Shown: positions 1 through 6,055, counted from the first letter of the stretch. The stretch is 6,951 nucleotides of DNA from Bacteroidota bacterium (GCA_018267795.1 JAFDXS010000123.1:1-6951), one strand, 5' to 3'. Numbers and translations are program-made. Notes: generated by a model not told the origin, from the letters alone.

Positions 1-484
1 ATGCTGCGCTCGCTGAGAAATTAATGCCCCGTAGCTTGAAGATAGTGGAGAGGTTCATGCTCACGGTAGAGTTCAGTACCTGGAACACATTGCCCGAGCC
101 TACTAGTATAGTATCTTTCTTTTCACGTATCAGGTCCATCGCTTCTATCACAGGCTTGGCAGAGCTGTCATTGCCGTATATGATGCCTGTTTCATTATGC
201 TCCAGGAAATCAATATTGATACCTGCCTGCTCCAGTGCCTCAGTTGTTGCCATATAGGCAAACTCTGCTTGTTCCGGCATCATAATGCGTGCACGTCTGT
301 CTATGTGCCCCTTTAGTTGCGGGCGTTCTACATAGCCGGTAAGTCCCGAGCGATAACCCATAGCTTTACGCGCGGGATCTAATATAATGCCTGATTTCCC
401 TAAGAATAATGAATTACTTACTTCTTCCTTATTTTTGCCTAAAGAAGAATAAATACCTAAACCTGTGATAACTACACGACTCAT
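1..484 (-). CDS. Beta-ketoacyl-ACP synthase (KAS I/II-like), N-terminal part; flexirubin/aryl-polyene type
   Basis: This frame is open from an ATG at 484 to the window edge, giving 161 residues. The N-terminus MSRVVITGLGIYSSLG is the classic opening of FabB/FabF-type condensing enzymes, which extend an acyl chain on ACP by decarboxylative Claisen condensation with malonyl-ACP in the cytoplasm. Other family marks are GIIYGNDSS (about 100-108) and a dimer-interface-like stretch with STVSMNLSTIFKLRG (139-153). The last readable residues are INFSASAA (154-161), and the first base of the next codon is T, which fits the nucleophilic Cys expected there. The catalytic Cys and both His therefore lie outside the window. 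It starts 17 nt after the reductase stop and is probably translated from the same mRNA. The context (TAL, reductase) points to an aryl-polyene chain-extending synthase rather than housekeeping FabF. It could be the active or the chain-length-factor-like subunit; the missing half would decide. Confidence 0.9.
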   Translation of the reverse strand, partial: MSRVVITGLGIYSSLGKNKEEVSNSLFLGKSGIILDPARKAMGYRSGLTGYVERPQLKGHIDRRARIMMPEQAEFAYMATTEALEQAGINIDFLEHNETGIIYGNDSSAKPVIEAMDLIREKKDTILVGSGNVFQVLNSTVSMNLSTIFKLRGINFSASAA

Positions 485-501
485 GAAACTAAAATTTGCA
501 C

Positions 502-1239
502 TTAGGTGTACAATCCGCCATTAATGGAGATGACCTGGCCTGTAATATAAGAAGATTGTTTGGAAGCCAGGAAGCCGACTAGTTCAGCCACTTCTTCAGC
601 AGTACCAAAACGTTTCATGGGTATCATATTTGCCAGCTCTTTTTCATTTAGTTCTTCCGTCATGTCTGTTTTTATAAAGCCTGGCGCTATAGCATTCACG
701 GTTATATTTCTGCGGGCTATCTCCTGTGCCATTGCTTTGGTGGCACCTATCATACCCGCCTTAGCTGCCGAGTAGTTTACCTGTCCCGGCATTCCTTTTA
801 TGCCGCTAAGCGATACTATGTTTATAATGCGTCCAAAGCGGTTCATCACCATGGGTGTTAATACCTGTTTGGTTACATTGTACATGCCTTGCAGACTGGT
901 GTCTATTACGCTGTCCCACTGTTCATCGCTCATCATAGGCAGCAGCACGTCCTGGCGTATGCCGGCATTATTTACCAGTACTTCTATCACCACGTCTTTA
1001 TATGTTTCTACCCAGCTGCCCAGTATTTGTTTTACTTCGGTTCTATTTGCTATATCAAAGCCCATTATTTCTGCCTCCACGCCTTTTTCTTGCACCAGCC
1101 TGGCTGTTTCCAGCGCTGCATCTTTATTGCCTTTATAGTTAATGATAACATTATAGCCCAGCTCCGCCATCTTCACACATATAGCACGTCCTATACCGCG
1201 CGAGCCTCCTGTTACTAATGCGTATTTCTTCTGTGACAA
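502..1239 (-). CDS. fabG: 3-oxoacyl-ACP reductase, FabG-like SDR
   Basis: This is a 245-residue classical short-chain dehydrogenase/reductase, the usual FabG length. It reduces 3-oxoacyl-ACP to 3-hydroxyacyl-ACP with NADPH in the cytoplasm. Visible motifs are the cofactor-binding TGGSRGIG (10-17), NNAG (90-93), catalytic Ser143, and YSAAK with Tyr156 and Lys160. PGFIKTDM (186-193) and the C-terminal SYITGQVISINGG (230-242) are also typical. The helix-4 position that normally holds the tetrad Asn reads DTSLQG (113-118), that is Ser115. The start is TTG: there is no in-frame ATG before the Rossmann motif, and the next ATG (codon 24) would remove it. An ACAGG stretch lies just before the TTG. 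The gap to the TAL stop is 8 nt, so translation is probably coupled. The neighbours suggest it serves the pigment polyketide pathway; the symbol is family-level and does not mean it is the housekeeping fatty-acid enzyme. Confidence 0.92.
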   Translation of the reverse strand: MSQKKYALVTGGSRGIGRAICVKMAELGYNVIINYKGNKDAALETARLVQEKGVEAEIMGFDIANRTEVKQILGSWVETYKDVVIEVLVNNAGIRQDVLLPMMSDEQWDSVIDTSLQGMYNVTKQVLTPMVMNRFGRIINIVSLSGIKGMPGQVNYSAAKAGMIGATKAMAQEIARRNITVNAIAPGFIKTDMTEELNEKELANMIPMKRFGTAEEVAELVGFLASKQSSYITGQVISINGGLYT

Positions 1240-1247
1240 AGCCTGTT

Positions 1248-2804
1248 TTATTTTAAGTTTTTACCAAAATGAGCAATAACATCTGTATCCATAAGCCATG
1301 CTTTCAATTTCTGAAGATGCTGTGAAGCAGAAAAATCTTCTTTAAAGAAAGGGAATATTTCCCTCCCGTTATCGTACAGCCATTTAGATGATGGAGATAA
1401 TTTCCTGCTGATGTCTTTAATACCTATAGCCTGCAGCAACGCTGATAGCTCCACAGCCAGCACTTCGTAGGTATTCTCTATCACGCGTTCGCACATTAGC
1501 GCTGCGTTGGTGCCCATGCTCACTATATCTTGGTTGTCATTATTGTTAGGTATGCTGTGTACGTACAACGATGTACTCAAAGCCTGGTTTTCTGCTACCG
1601 TAGATGTGGCAGGGTATTGCATGCCCTGTATGCCAAAGTTTAAGCCTAACACACCCGCATTAGCAAAGGCTGGTATCTTTCCATTTAACGCAGGGTTCAG
1701 CAAAAAGTTCAGCTGGCGTTCTGCAAGCATAGATAGCTTGGTCACTGCCAGCTTCATCTTGTCCATTTCTATTGCCACATAGTCGCCGTGAAAATTACCC
1801 CCGTGATAAATATTCTTATTCTTATAGTCAACTACCGGGTTGTCATTTACGGAGTTCAGTTCATTCTCTATTACTGTACCAGTGTACTGTATAGTATCCA
1901 GTATTGCGCCCAGTATTTGTGGCACACAGCGCACAGAATAGTTTTCCTGCACTTTTTCTTCTATCACATCATCTGTTACTTTTTTATCGTACAGGTGCTC
2001 ATTGCGTTTGCGTAGTAGCTTGCTGTTCTTTGCAAATGTGCGCATCCACTTTGCCACCTGTTGCTGACCTTTATGTCGCTTCACTGCATTCAGTGGTTCA
2101 GAGAAATGATCGTCATAAGCTTCCATTAGCTCGTTTATCATTAACGAGAACAGCGTACTCCACACCACCAGCCTTTGCGCCATTATTACATTTATACCAC
2201 CTATGCCTGTCATAGCAGATGTCCCGTTCAGCATAGCAAGCCCCTCACGTATATAGATGGATAGCGGCTGCAGGTTCAGCTTCTTAAAGACATTCTTTGC
2301 AGGCTGCACTTTCCCCTCATACCAAAAGTTACCTTCACCAATCAACCCAAGTGCCAAATGCGCCAGCTGCACCAGGTCGCCACTTGCACCCACACCACCA
2401 TGTGCATATACACAAGGGTATGCTTCATTGTTTATCAGTTCAGTGATAAGTGTTACAGTATCCGGGTGAATACCTGAGCAGCCCTGCAATAATGAACTAA
2501 GGCGTGCCAGCAGGAAAGCGCGGCAATGTTGCGGGGACAATAACTGCCCCATGCCAGAGCTATGGCTGCGTATCAGGTTATATTGCAGCTGCCTGCGGTC
2601 AGCATCATCTATGCGGTACTGGGCCATTGGGCCAAAGCCCGTATTGATACCATAAATAAGCTTGTCTGTAGAAAAACTATTCAGGAAGTCATAGCTGCGC
2701 TTCAGCTCTTTTAATGTAGCTGGTGCTATACTTATTTGTTTTTGTTGCAGAATGATTTGTTCGAATAAAGCAATATCAAGGTCCTTACCACCCAGTGAAA
2801 TCAT
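1248..2804 (-). CDS. Aromatic amino acid ammonia-lyase (HAL/PAL/TAL family), probable tyrosine ammonia-lyase
   Basis: This 518-residue protein has the full length of bacterial HAL/TAL enzymes. The Ala-Ser-Gly triad that cyclises to the MIO electrophile is at 140-142 in GGVGASGDLVQLAHLAL. Other active-site marks are Tyr51 in YGINTGFGP, Asn193 in LNGTS, Tyr289 and Arg292 in YSVRCVPQ, NDNP (320-323), GGNFHG (335-340), Glu405 and NNNDNQDIVSMGTN (420-433). The reaction is elimination of ammonia from an aromatic amino acid to give the aryl-acrylate, here probably 4-coumarate from tyrosine. The selectivity-loop pair is Ser80-His81 (LIRSHSSG), which looks HAL-like. From memory, the characterised Flavobacterium johnsoniae TAL has the same loop and very similar flanking motifs. 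No other hut gene is present, while a FabG-like reductase (8 nt away) and a ketosynthase follow directly. I infer that it supplies the aryl starter of a flexirubin-type pigment. Automated annotation may call it hutH. The ATG at 2804 has no clear Shine-Dalgarno sequence. Confidence 0.92.
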   Translation of the reverse strand: MISLGGKDLDIALFEQIILQQKQISIAPATLKELKRSYDFLNSFSTDKLIYGINTGFGPMAQYRIDDADRRQLQYNLIRSHSSGMGQLLSPQHCRAFLLARLSSLLQGCSGIHPDTVTLITELINNEAYPCVYAHGGVGASGDLVQLAHLALGLIGEGNFWYEGKVQPAKNVFKKLNLQPLSIYIREGLAMLNGTSAMTGIGGINVIMAQRLVVWSTLFSLMINELMEAYDDHFSEPLNAVKRHKGQQQVAKWMRTFAKNSKLLRKRNEHLYDKKVTDDVIEEKVQENYSVRCVPQILGAILDTIQYTGTVIENELNSVNDNPVVDYKNKNIYHGGNFHGDYVAIEMDKMKLAVTKLSMLAERQLNFLLNPALNGKIPAFANAGVLGLNFGIQGMQYPATSTVAENQALSTSLYVHSIPNNNDNQDIVSMGTNAALMCERVIENTYEVLAVELSALLQAIGIKDISRKLSPSSKWLYDNGREIFPFFKEDFSASQHLQKLKAWLMDTDVIAHFGKNLK

Positions 2805-2832
2805 AAAACTTTGATCAGTTTAATTAATCGTG

Positions 2833-2863
2833 TAAAAATAGCACGCTTATTTCTTGCTAACAA
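2833..2863 (-). promoter_or_regulatory. Possible Bacteroidota-type promoter for the TAL-reductase-ketosynthase genes
   Basis: On the minus strand CTTG, with its TTG at 2863-2861, is followed after 20 nt by TATTTTTA (2840-2833). This resembles the Bacteroidota -33 TTTG and -7 TAnnTTTG elements (3 of 4 and 7 of 8 matches). It straddles the end of the DUF3108 gene and would start transcription about 20 nt before the TAL ATG. The match is imperfect in AT-rich DNA, so this is only a candidate. Confidence 0.25.
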
Positions 2864-3647
2864 GGCTGCTGAAAGGATTTCGCAGTTTGTCGTAACCCAT
2901 CAGGTCCACTTTTATGCTGCCCACCAGTATCGGGCTTTCTATACGCAGTGGCAGATGGTTGTTGTCATCGCTCACCCACACTACCATTTTCTCCCCTCCT
3001 TTAAAGATGCTACCTTCTATTAGCAGCGGAACAATCTTGATGGCATTAAAGGTGCCATACCGGGTTTTTATTTGCTCTTTCCCTACATATCGTATATAAA
3101 GGGAATATAGCTTGTCGTCAAGGAAAAGATTAAAGGGTATCTTATCTCCCGGCTTATAATGGTTGTAATCTATGTTACGTGCATAATAGATTGCTGACAG
3201 CACGTCTTGTGTGCATTTAGGTATATTGTAGATGCCTTTTGTAGATACCGCCTGGCCTATGCTCTGGTTAAAGGATACATTATTATATATCTTAAAACCG
3301 CCCTCATTCACATTTCTTACAAACTTTACCGGCAGCATGCTTTCCTGGTCTATATAGCTTTCGTAGGTGTCCCGTACTTTATAAAACCATTCGTAAGATT
3401 TAGAAGTTTTGCCCTCGCCGGTAATATGAAATACTTTTCGCCCGCTGAATGTTTCGCTGTTCGCTGTGAAAACTGCATCGCCTGCGCTTATCCATATACG
3501 CCCCATATTATAGTACACCTTAAAGTTCAGGCGTTCACCATCCTGGAAACTGTGGTTCCTGATACCGCAAAATTCATTTTGTGCAAATGCGCTTATGCTA
3601 ATGAGTAATACAATAATAATAAGGCCTATTCTTTTTGGTAACATCAT
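2847..3647 (-). CDS. DUF3108-family secreted protein
   Basis: This protein has 266 residues from the chosen ATG at 3647 (a second ATG is at 3644). The frame stays open to 3749, but that longer start would overlap the upstream gene by 73 bp and bury the signal peptide. From 3647 the protein begins MMLPKRIGLI, followed by a hydrophobic core and a likely signal peptidase I site after ISAFA (residue 22), so it should act in the periplasm or outer envelope. The mature part fits the DUF3108 family: DGERLNFKVYYN near the start, YEWFYKVRDTYESYID (85-100), QDVLSAIYYAR (147-157), and a C-terminal HLPLRIESPILVGSIKVDL run (231-249). It is probably a beta-rich periplasmic fold; the family has no firm function. 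It has only two cysteines, at 27 and 145, both in the mature part, so a disulfide is possible. It lies 29 nt after the membrane-protein gene and 42 nt before TAL, consistent with co-transcription. Confidence 0.85.
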   Translation of the reverse strand: MMLPKRIGLIIIVLLISISAFAQNEFCGIRNHSFQDGERLNFKVYYNMGRIWISAGDAVFTANSETFSGRKVFHITGEGKTSKSYEWFYKVRDTYESYIDQESMLPVKFVRNVNEGGFKIYNNVSFNQSIGQAVSTKGIYNIPKCTQDVLSAIYYARNIDYNHYKPGDKIPFNLFLDDKLYSLYIRYVGKEQIKTRYGTFNAIKIVPLLIEGSIFKGGEKMVVWVSDDNNHLPLRIESPILVGSIKVDLMGYDKLRNPFSSLVSKK

Positions 3648-3676
3648 ATACTGCGCTGTGTTTGTCAAACCATTTC

Positions 3677-4618
3677 TTAACGTAATAACCTCATTCTGAG
3701 TAATAATATACTCCCGACAATGGAAGGTATTATCAAATTTAATAACCAAATCCCTAAAGTAGCACCAAGGATACCTAAAGTATTTGGGGAGAAATGGTGA
3801 AAGAGGAACAGGCTTACCTGCCCGCGTTCACTAAGCTCTGCCAGTGCTATGGAGGGGATCACACCTATTGCCCAGAAAAATAGGGCAGCCATGCAATATC
3901 CTTCCCCAAGTGGCATGTTCACATTCATCCAACGGAGAAAAAACAAATATTGTGCCGTAAAGACTCCATAGCGCAGCAGCGATATACCCAATATGGTCAA
4001 TTGCTCCTTCGAACTGAAACGTTTCAGCAGTTGTCCGTATATGTTAAACTTACGCAACCAGCGGATATTTCCCAACAACGGCATCCATGCTTCAAAGCGC
4101 CAGTATATAAGTGCTATACCCGCAGTTACTATTAAGCAGCTCAGCAGTACCGTTTTTTCAAATGGGCCGGGAAAAGCAATATTGTAATAAATAAGCCCCA
4201 CCAGTCCGAAGATAAATACAGTAAGCAATTGCGCCACAGCACCAAGTACAGATACGCTGATAAGCCGAAAGGTGTTCTTGCGCTTCAGGTAAAGAATGCG
4301 TCCAGGGTACTCACCTATGCGGTTAGGGGTAATAATGGAAAAAGCAAGCCCTGCCAGGTAGCTGGTAAATGCCTGCCGAAAAGATAAAGGCTGCGCTGAA
4401 TGCGCCAGTATATGCCATTTACGTGTTTCCAGCAGCAGGTTCACAGGCATTAGCAGCACGCAAAGCCATATAAAAATATCAGGTCCTGTTTGTTGCCATA
4501 TGCTTGCATCTACGCTATGCAATTGTTTGTTTACCTGTACATATATGCTCCACAACAATACTGCGGAAATGACGCCGCCAAGTGTGTAATTGAGCCATAT
4601 TTTGGTACTTTTGTTCAA
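3677..4618 (-). CDS. LPG-synthase-TM / UPF0104 flippase-like integral membrane protein
   Basis: This is a very hydrophobic protein of about 313 residues with around eight predicted membrane segments (roughly 12-28, 47-65, 84-97, 120-147, 155-174, 207-227, 240-259 and 281-309). The conserved-looking ITPNRIGEYPGR (96-107) and the late IPSIALAELSERGQ (256-269) match the lysylphosphatidylglycerol-synthase transmembrane family (UPF0104, AglD-like). Its members include flippases and lipid-modifying enzymes. The catalytic aminoacyl-transferase domain of true MprF is absent, so an LPG-synthase activity should not be assumed. No ATG is available at the N-terminus: TTG codons at 4618, 4621 and 4627 are possible starts. 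I chose 4618 because it gives MNKSTKIWLNYTLG, which resembles Chitinophaga-type homologues as I recall them; 4627 adds three residues. It is divergent from ruvC and is the first of five collinear genes. Its substrate cannot be read from sequence; lipid or pigment transport is speculation. Confidence 0.82.
   Translation of the reverse strand: MNKSTKIWLNYTLGGVISAVLLWSIYVQVNKQLHSVDASIWQQTGPDIFIWLCVLLMPVNLLLETRKWHILAHSAQPLSFRQAFTSYLAGLAFSIITPNRIGEYPGRILYLKRKNTFRLISVSVLGAVAQLLTVFIFGLVGLIYYNIAFPGPFEKTVLLSCLIVTAGIALIYWRFEAWMPLLGNIRWLRKFNIYGQLLKRFSSKEQLTILGISLLRYGVFTAQYLFFLRWMNVNMPLGEGYCMAALFFWAIGVIPSIALAELSERGQVSLFLFHHFSPNTLGILGATLGIWLLNLIIPSIVGSILLLRMRLLR
4606..4613 (+). promoter_or_regulatory. Possible -7 promoter element for ruvC
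   Basis: TACTTTTG is a complete match to the Bacteroidota -7 consensus TAnnTTTG and lies 18 nt before the chosen ruvC TTG. It would give a very short leader. A convincing -33 TTTG at the usual spacing is missing; the nearest TTG (4590) is only 13 nt upstream. It lies inside the opposite-strand membrane-protein gene. It is also evidence against ruvC starting at the far-upstream TTG codons. Confidence 0.3.
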
Positions 4619-4624
4619 CAATAT

Positions 4625-4634
4625 CAAAGCTTTG
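4625..4634. repeat. 10-bp perfect palindrome between divergent start codons
   Basis: CAAAGCTTTG is a perfect palindrome. Its plus-strand right end holds the chosen ruvC TTG (4632-4634), and its minus-strand right end holds the TTG at 4627-4625, one of the possible starts of the membrane-protein gene. It could be a regulator site or chance. Confidence 0.4.
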
Positions 4635-5216
4635 CAGCATAATCCCCAAATTATTCTTGGTATAGATCCGGGTACGCTCGTAATGGGCTATGGTCTCATA
4701 GCTATCGACAAAAGTAATGTTTCGCTCGTAGAAATGGGGGTATTGCAATTGGCTAAAAATAAAGACCACATAGAGCGCCTGGAACTGATCTATAAAAAGA
4801 TGGAAAGCCTCATAAAAATTCACTGCCCCGTAGCCGTGGCAATAGAGGCACCCTTTTTTGGCAAGAATGTCCAAAGTATGCTGAAGCTGGGCCGCGCACA
4901 GGGCGTAGCAATGGCCGCAGCCATGATGAGCGGCCTGAAGGCAGTAGAGTATGCTCCGCGAAAGATAAAGCAATCCATCACCGGCAGGGGTAATGCTACC
5001 AAAGAGCAGGTATGGGAAATGTTGCAGCACACCCTCAAGTTTAAGGAAACAGTCCAGTTCATGGATGCCAGTGATGCGGTAGCCGTGGCGCTATGCCATC
5101 ATTACCAGGCAAAGGTCCCCAAAGCAGATAACAATGGAATAGTGATAAAGAAAACCACAAAAAAGGCAGGCAGTTGGGAAGCATTCATTGCTAATAACCC
5201 CGGCAGGATAAAATAA
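4632..5216 (+). CDS. ruvC: Crossover junction endodeoxyribonuclease RuvC
   Basis: This is the Holliday junction resolvase that cuts four-way junctions symmetrically, working with RuvAB in recombinational repair. With a TTG start at 4632 it has 194 residues, slightly longer than the usual 170-190. The RNase H-like catalytic acidic residues are visible: Asp12 in ILGIDPGT, Glu72 in AIEAPFFGKN, and Asp145 and Asp148 in MDASDAVAVALCHH. GRAQGVAMAAAM (87-98), YAPRKIKQSITGRGNATKEQV (around 107-127) and the basic tail also fit the family. No ATG lies between the upstream stop and the IDPG motif. TTG codons at 4590, 4602 and 4611 would extend the protein over the start of the opposite gene; 4632 gives MQHNPQIILGIDPG, closest to normal RuvC N-termini. 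The C-terminal extension of about 20 residues (KKTTKKAGSWEAF and onward) looks lineage-specific. The gene stands alone here, without ruvA or ruvB beside it. Confidence 0.95.
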   Translation: MQHNPQIILGIDPGTLVMGYGLIAIDKSNVSLVEMGVLQLAKNKDHIERLELIYKKMESLIKIHCPVAVAIEAPFFGKNVQSMLKLGRAQGVAMAAAMMSGLKAVEYAPRKIKQSITGRGNATKEQVWEMLQHTLKFKETVQFMDASDAVAVALCHHYQAKVPKADNNGIVIKKTTKKAGSWEAFIANNPGRIK

Positions 5217-5356
5217 GGAACTCTAGTCTTTCTGCTATGTTTAACTGCTTGTATAAAAGATATTTATCGGTTTTCCAAAAAATGAACTGCATTAGTATTA
5301 AATATAAAAACACAGTACATTTACCGTACGTTTCTAACAAAAAATAAAATTTACCT
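5217..5356. other. AT-rich intergenic leader before the response regulator
   Basis: This 140-bp gap is the largest in the window. I see no terminator hairpin after ruvC and no complete promoter. TACATTTA (5316-5323) and TACGTTTC (5327-5334) each match TAnnTTTG at 7 of 8 positions but lack a -33 TTTG at proper spacing. The last 20 bases before the ATG are almost only A and T with no Shine-Dalgarno sequence, as is usual in Bacteroidota. Confidence 0.5.
5315..5335. repeat. Two imperfect 10-bp direct repeats with 11-bp period
   Basis: GTACATTTAC (5315-5324) and GTACGTTTCT (5326-5335) match at 7 of 10 positions and are offset by 11 bp, about one helical turn. They end 21 bp before the response-regulator ATG. 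OmpR/PhoB-family regulators typically bind direct repeats with this period, so autoregulation is possible. The match is short enough to be chance. Confidence 0.25.
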
Positions 5357-6055
5357 ATGGCTGAGTCCAGAGCTAAGATATTGTTGGTAGAAGATGACCC
5401 TACCTTGAGTTTTGTGGTGAAAGATAGTTTGCAGAAAAATGGCTTTGAAGTAATTCACTGTTCCGATAGTGAAAGCGGCTGGCAGCAGTTCATGAAGAAC
5501 AATTTCGACATGTGCCTGCTTGATGTCGTTTTGCCTAAAAAGGATGGCATGTACCTTGCCAACCAGATAAGGCAGAAAAATGAAGCTATTCCTATCCTGC
5601 TGCTTACGTCTAAATCAATGGATGATGATAAGATAGCAGGCTTCAAAAGCGGTGCAGATGACTATATCACCAAGCCCTTCAATCTACAAGAACTGTTATT
5701 GCGCGTAGAGGTATTCCTGAAGCGCACAAAGAAAAAAGAAGAAAACACTGCAGTTGAGTTCAAGATCGGCAATATGGATTTTGATTACAATAACCTCACA
5801 TTGCGTAGTGGCAAAGTAGAGCATCAGCTTACACAAAGAGAAGCCGACCTTATAAAGTTCCTTTGCCTTAATGCCAACCGTGTACTAAAGAGAGACGAAA
5901 TACTGATGAACGTATGGGGCAAGGACGATTACTTCCTTGGCAGAAGTATGGACGTGTTCATTACTAAAGTGCGCAAGTATCTGAAAGAACAACCGGGGGT
6001 TGAACTGCAAACCATCCATGGTATTGGTTTTAAGTTTGTTTACAATCCTTCATAA
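5357..6055 (+). CDS. OmpR/PhoB-family two-component response regulator
   Basis: This 232-residue protein has the standard two-domain layout. The receiver domain (about 7-122) carries the acidic pocket Glu12-Asp13-Asp14, phosphoacceptor Asp56 in LLDVVLP, switch Thr84 in LLLTS and Lys106 in YITKPF, so phosphorylation should be intact. A short charged linker (KRTKKKEEN) leads to a winged-helix DNA-binding domain (about 134-229). That domain holds LTQREADLIKFL (158-169), the recognition-helix region GRSMDVFITKVRKYL (195-209) and the closing wing TIHGIGFKF (219-227). It would act as a cytoplasmic transcription factor controlled by a histidine kinase. No kinase gene is adjacent: ruvC is upstream and a terminator plus a converging gene are downstream, so it is an orphan within this window. 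Its targets cannot be told from sequence, and a link to the pigment genes is not shown. The ATG at 5357 follows an AT-rich leader. Confidence 0.95.
   Translation: MAESRAKILLVEDDPTLSFVVKDSLQKNGFEVIHCSDSESGWQQFMKNNFDMCLLDVVLPKKDGMYLANQIRQKNEAIPILLLTSKSMDDDKIAGFKSGADDYITKPFNLQELLLRVEVFLKRTKKKEENTAVEFKIGNMDFDYNNLTLRSGKVEHQLTQREADLIKFLCLNANRVLKRDEILMNVWGKDDYFLGRSMDVFITKVRKYLKEQPGVELQTIHGIGFKFVYNPS

Noticed and set aside
889..1218. Plus-strand open frames across the reductase gene
   Set aside because: These are antisense to a clear SDR with intact motifs; their composition is unlike a real protein.
1248..2804. Assigning the ammonia-lyase to histidine degradation
   Set aside because: There are no other hut genes nearby and the pigment gene context is strong, although the selectivity loop alone would permit it.
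3207..3608. 133-residue plus-strand open frame
   Set aside because: It is antisense to the DUF3108 gene; the minus-strand frame has a signal peptide and family motifs.
3648..3749. N-terminal extension of the DUF3108 protein by 34 residues
   Set aside because: It would overlap the upstream gene by 73 bp and place a polar stretch before the signal peptide; the ATG at 3647 gives a normal signal sequence.
3677..4618. Calling the membrane protein a lysylphosphatidylglycerol synthase
   Set aside because: Only the transmembrane domain is present; the catalytic C-terminal domain of MprF is missing.
4515..5030. 171-residue minus-strand open frame overlapping ruvC
   Set aside because: It lies antisense to the well-supported ruvC and shows no recognisable motif; its Cys/His-rich composition reflects reading a real gene backwards.
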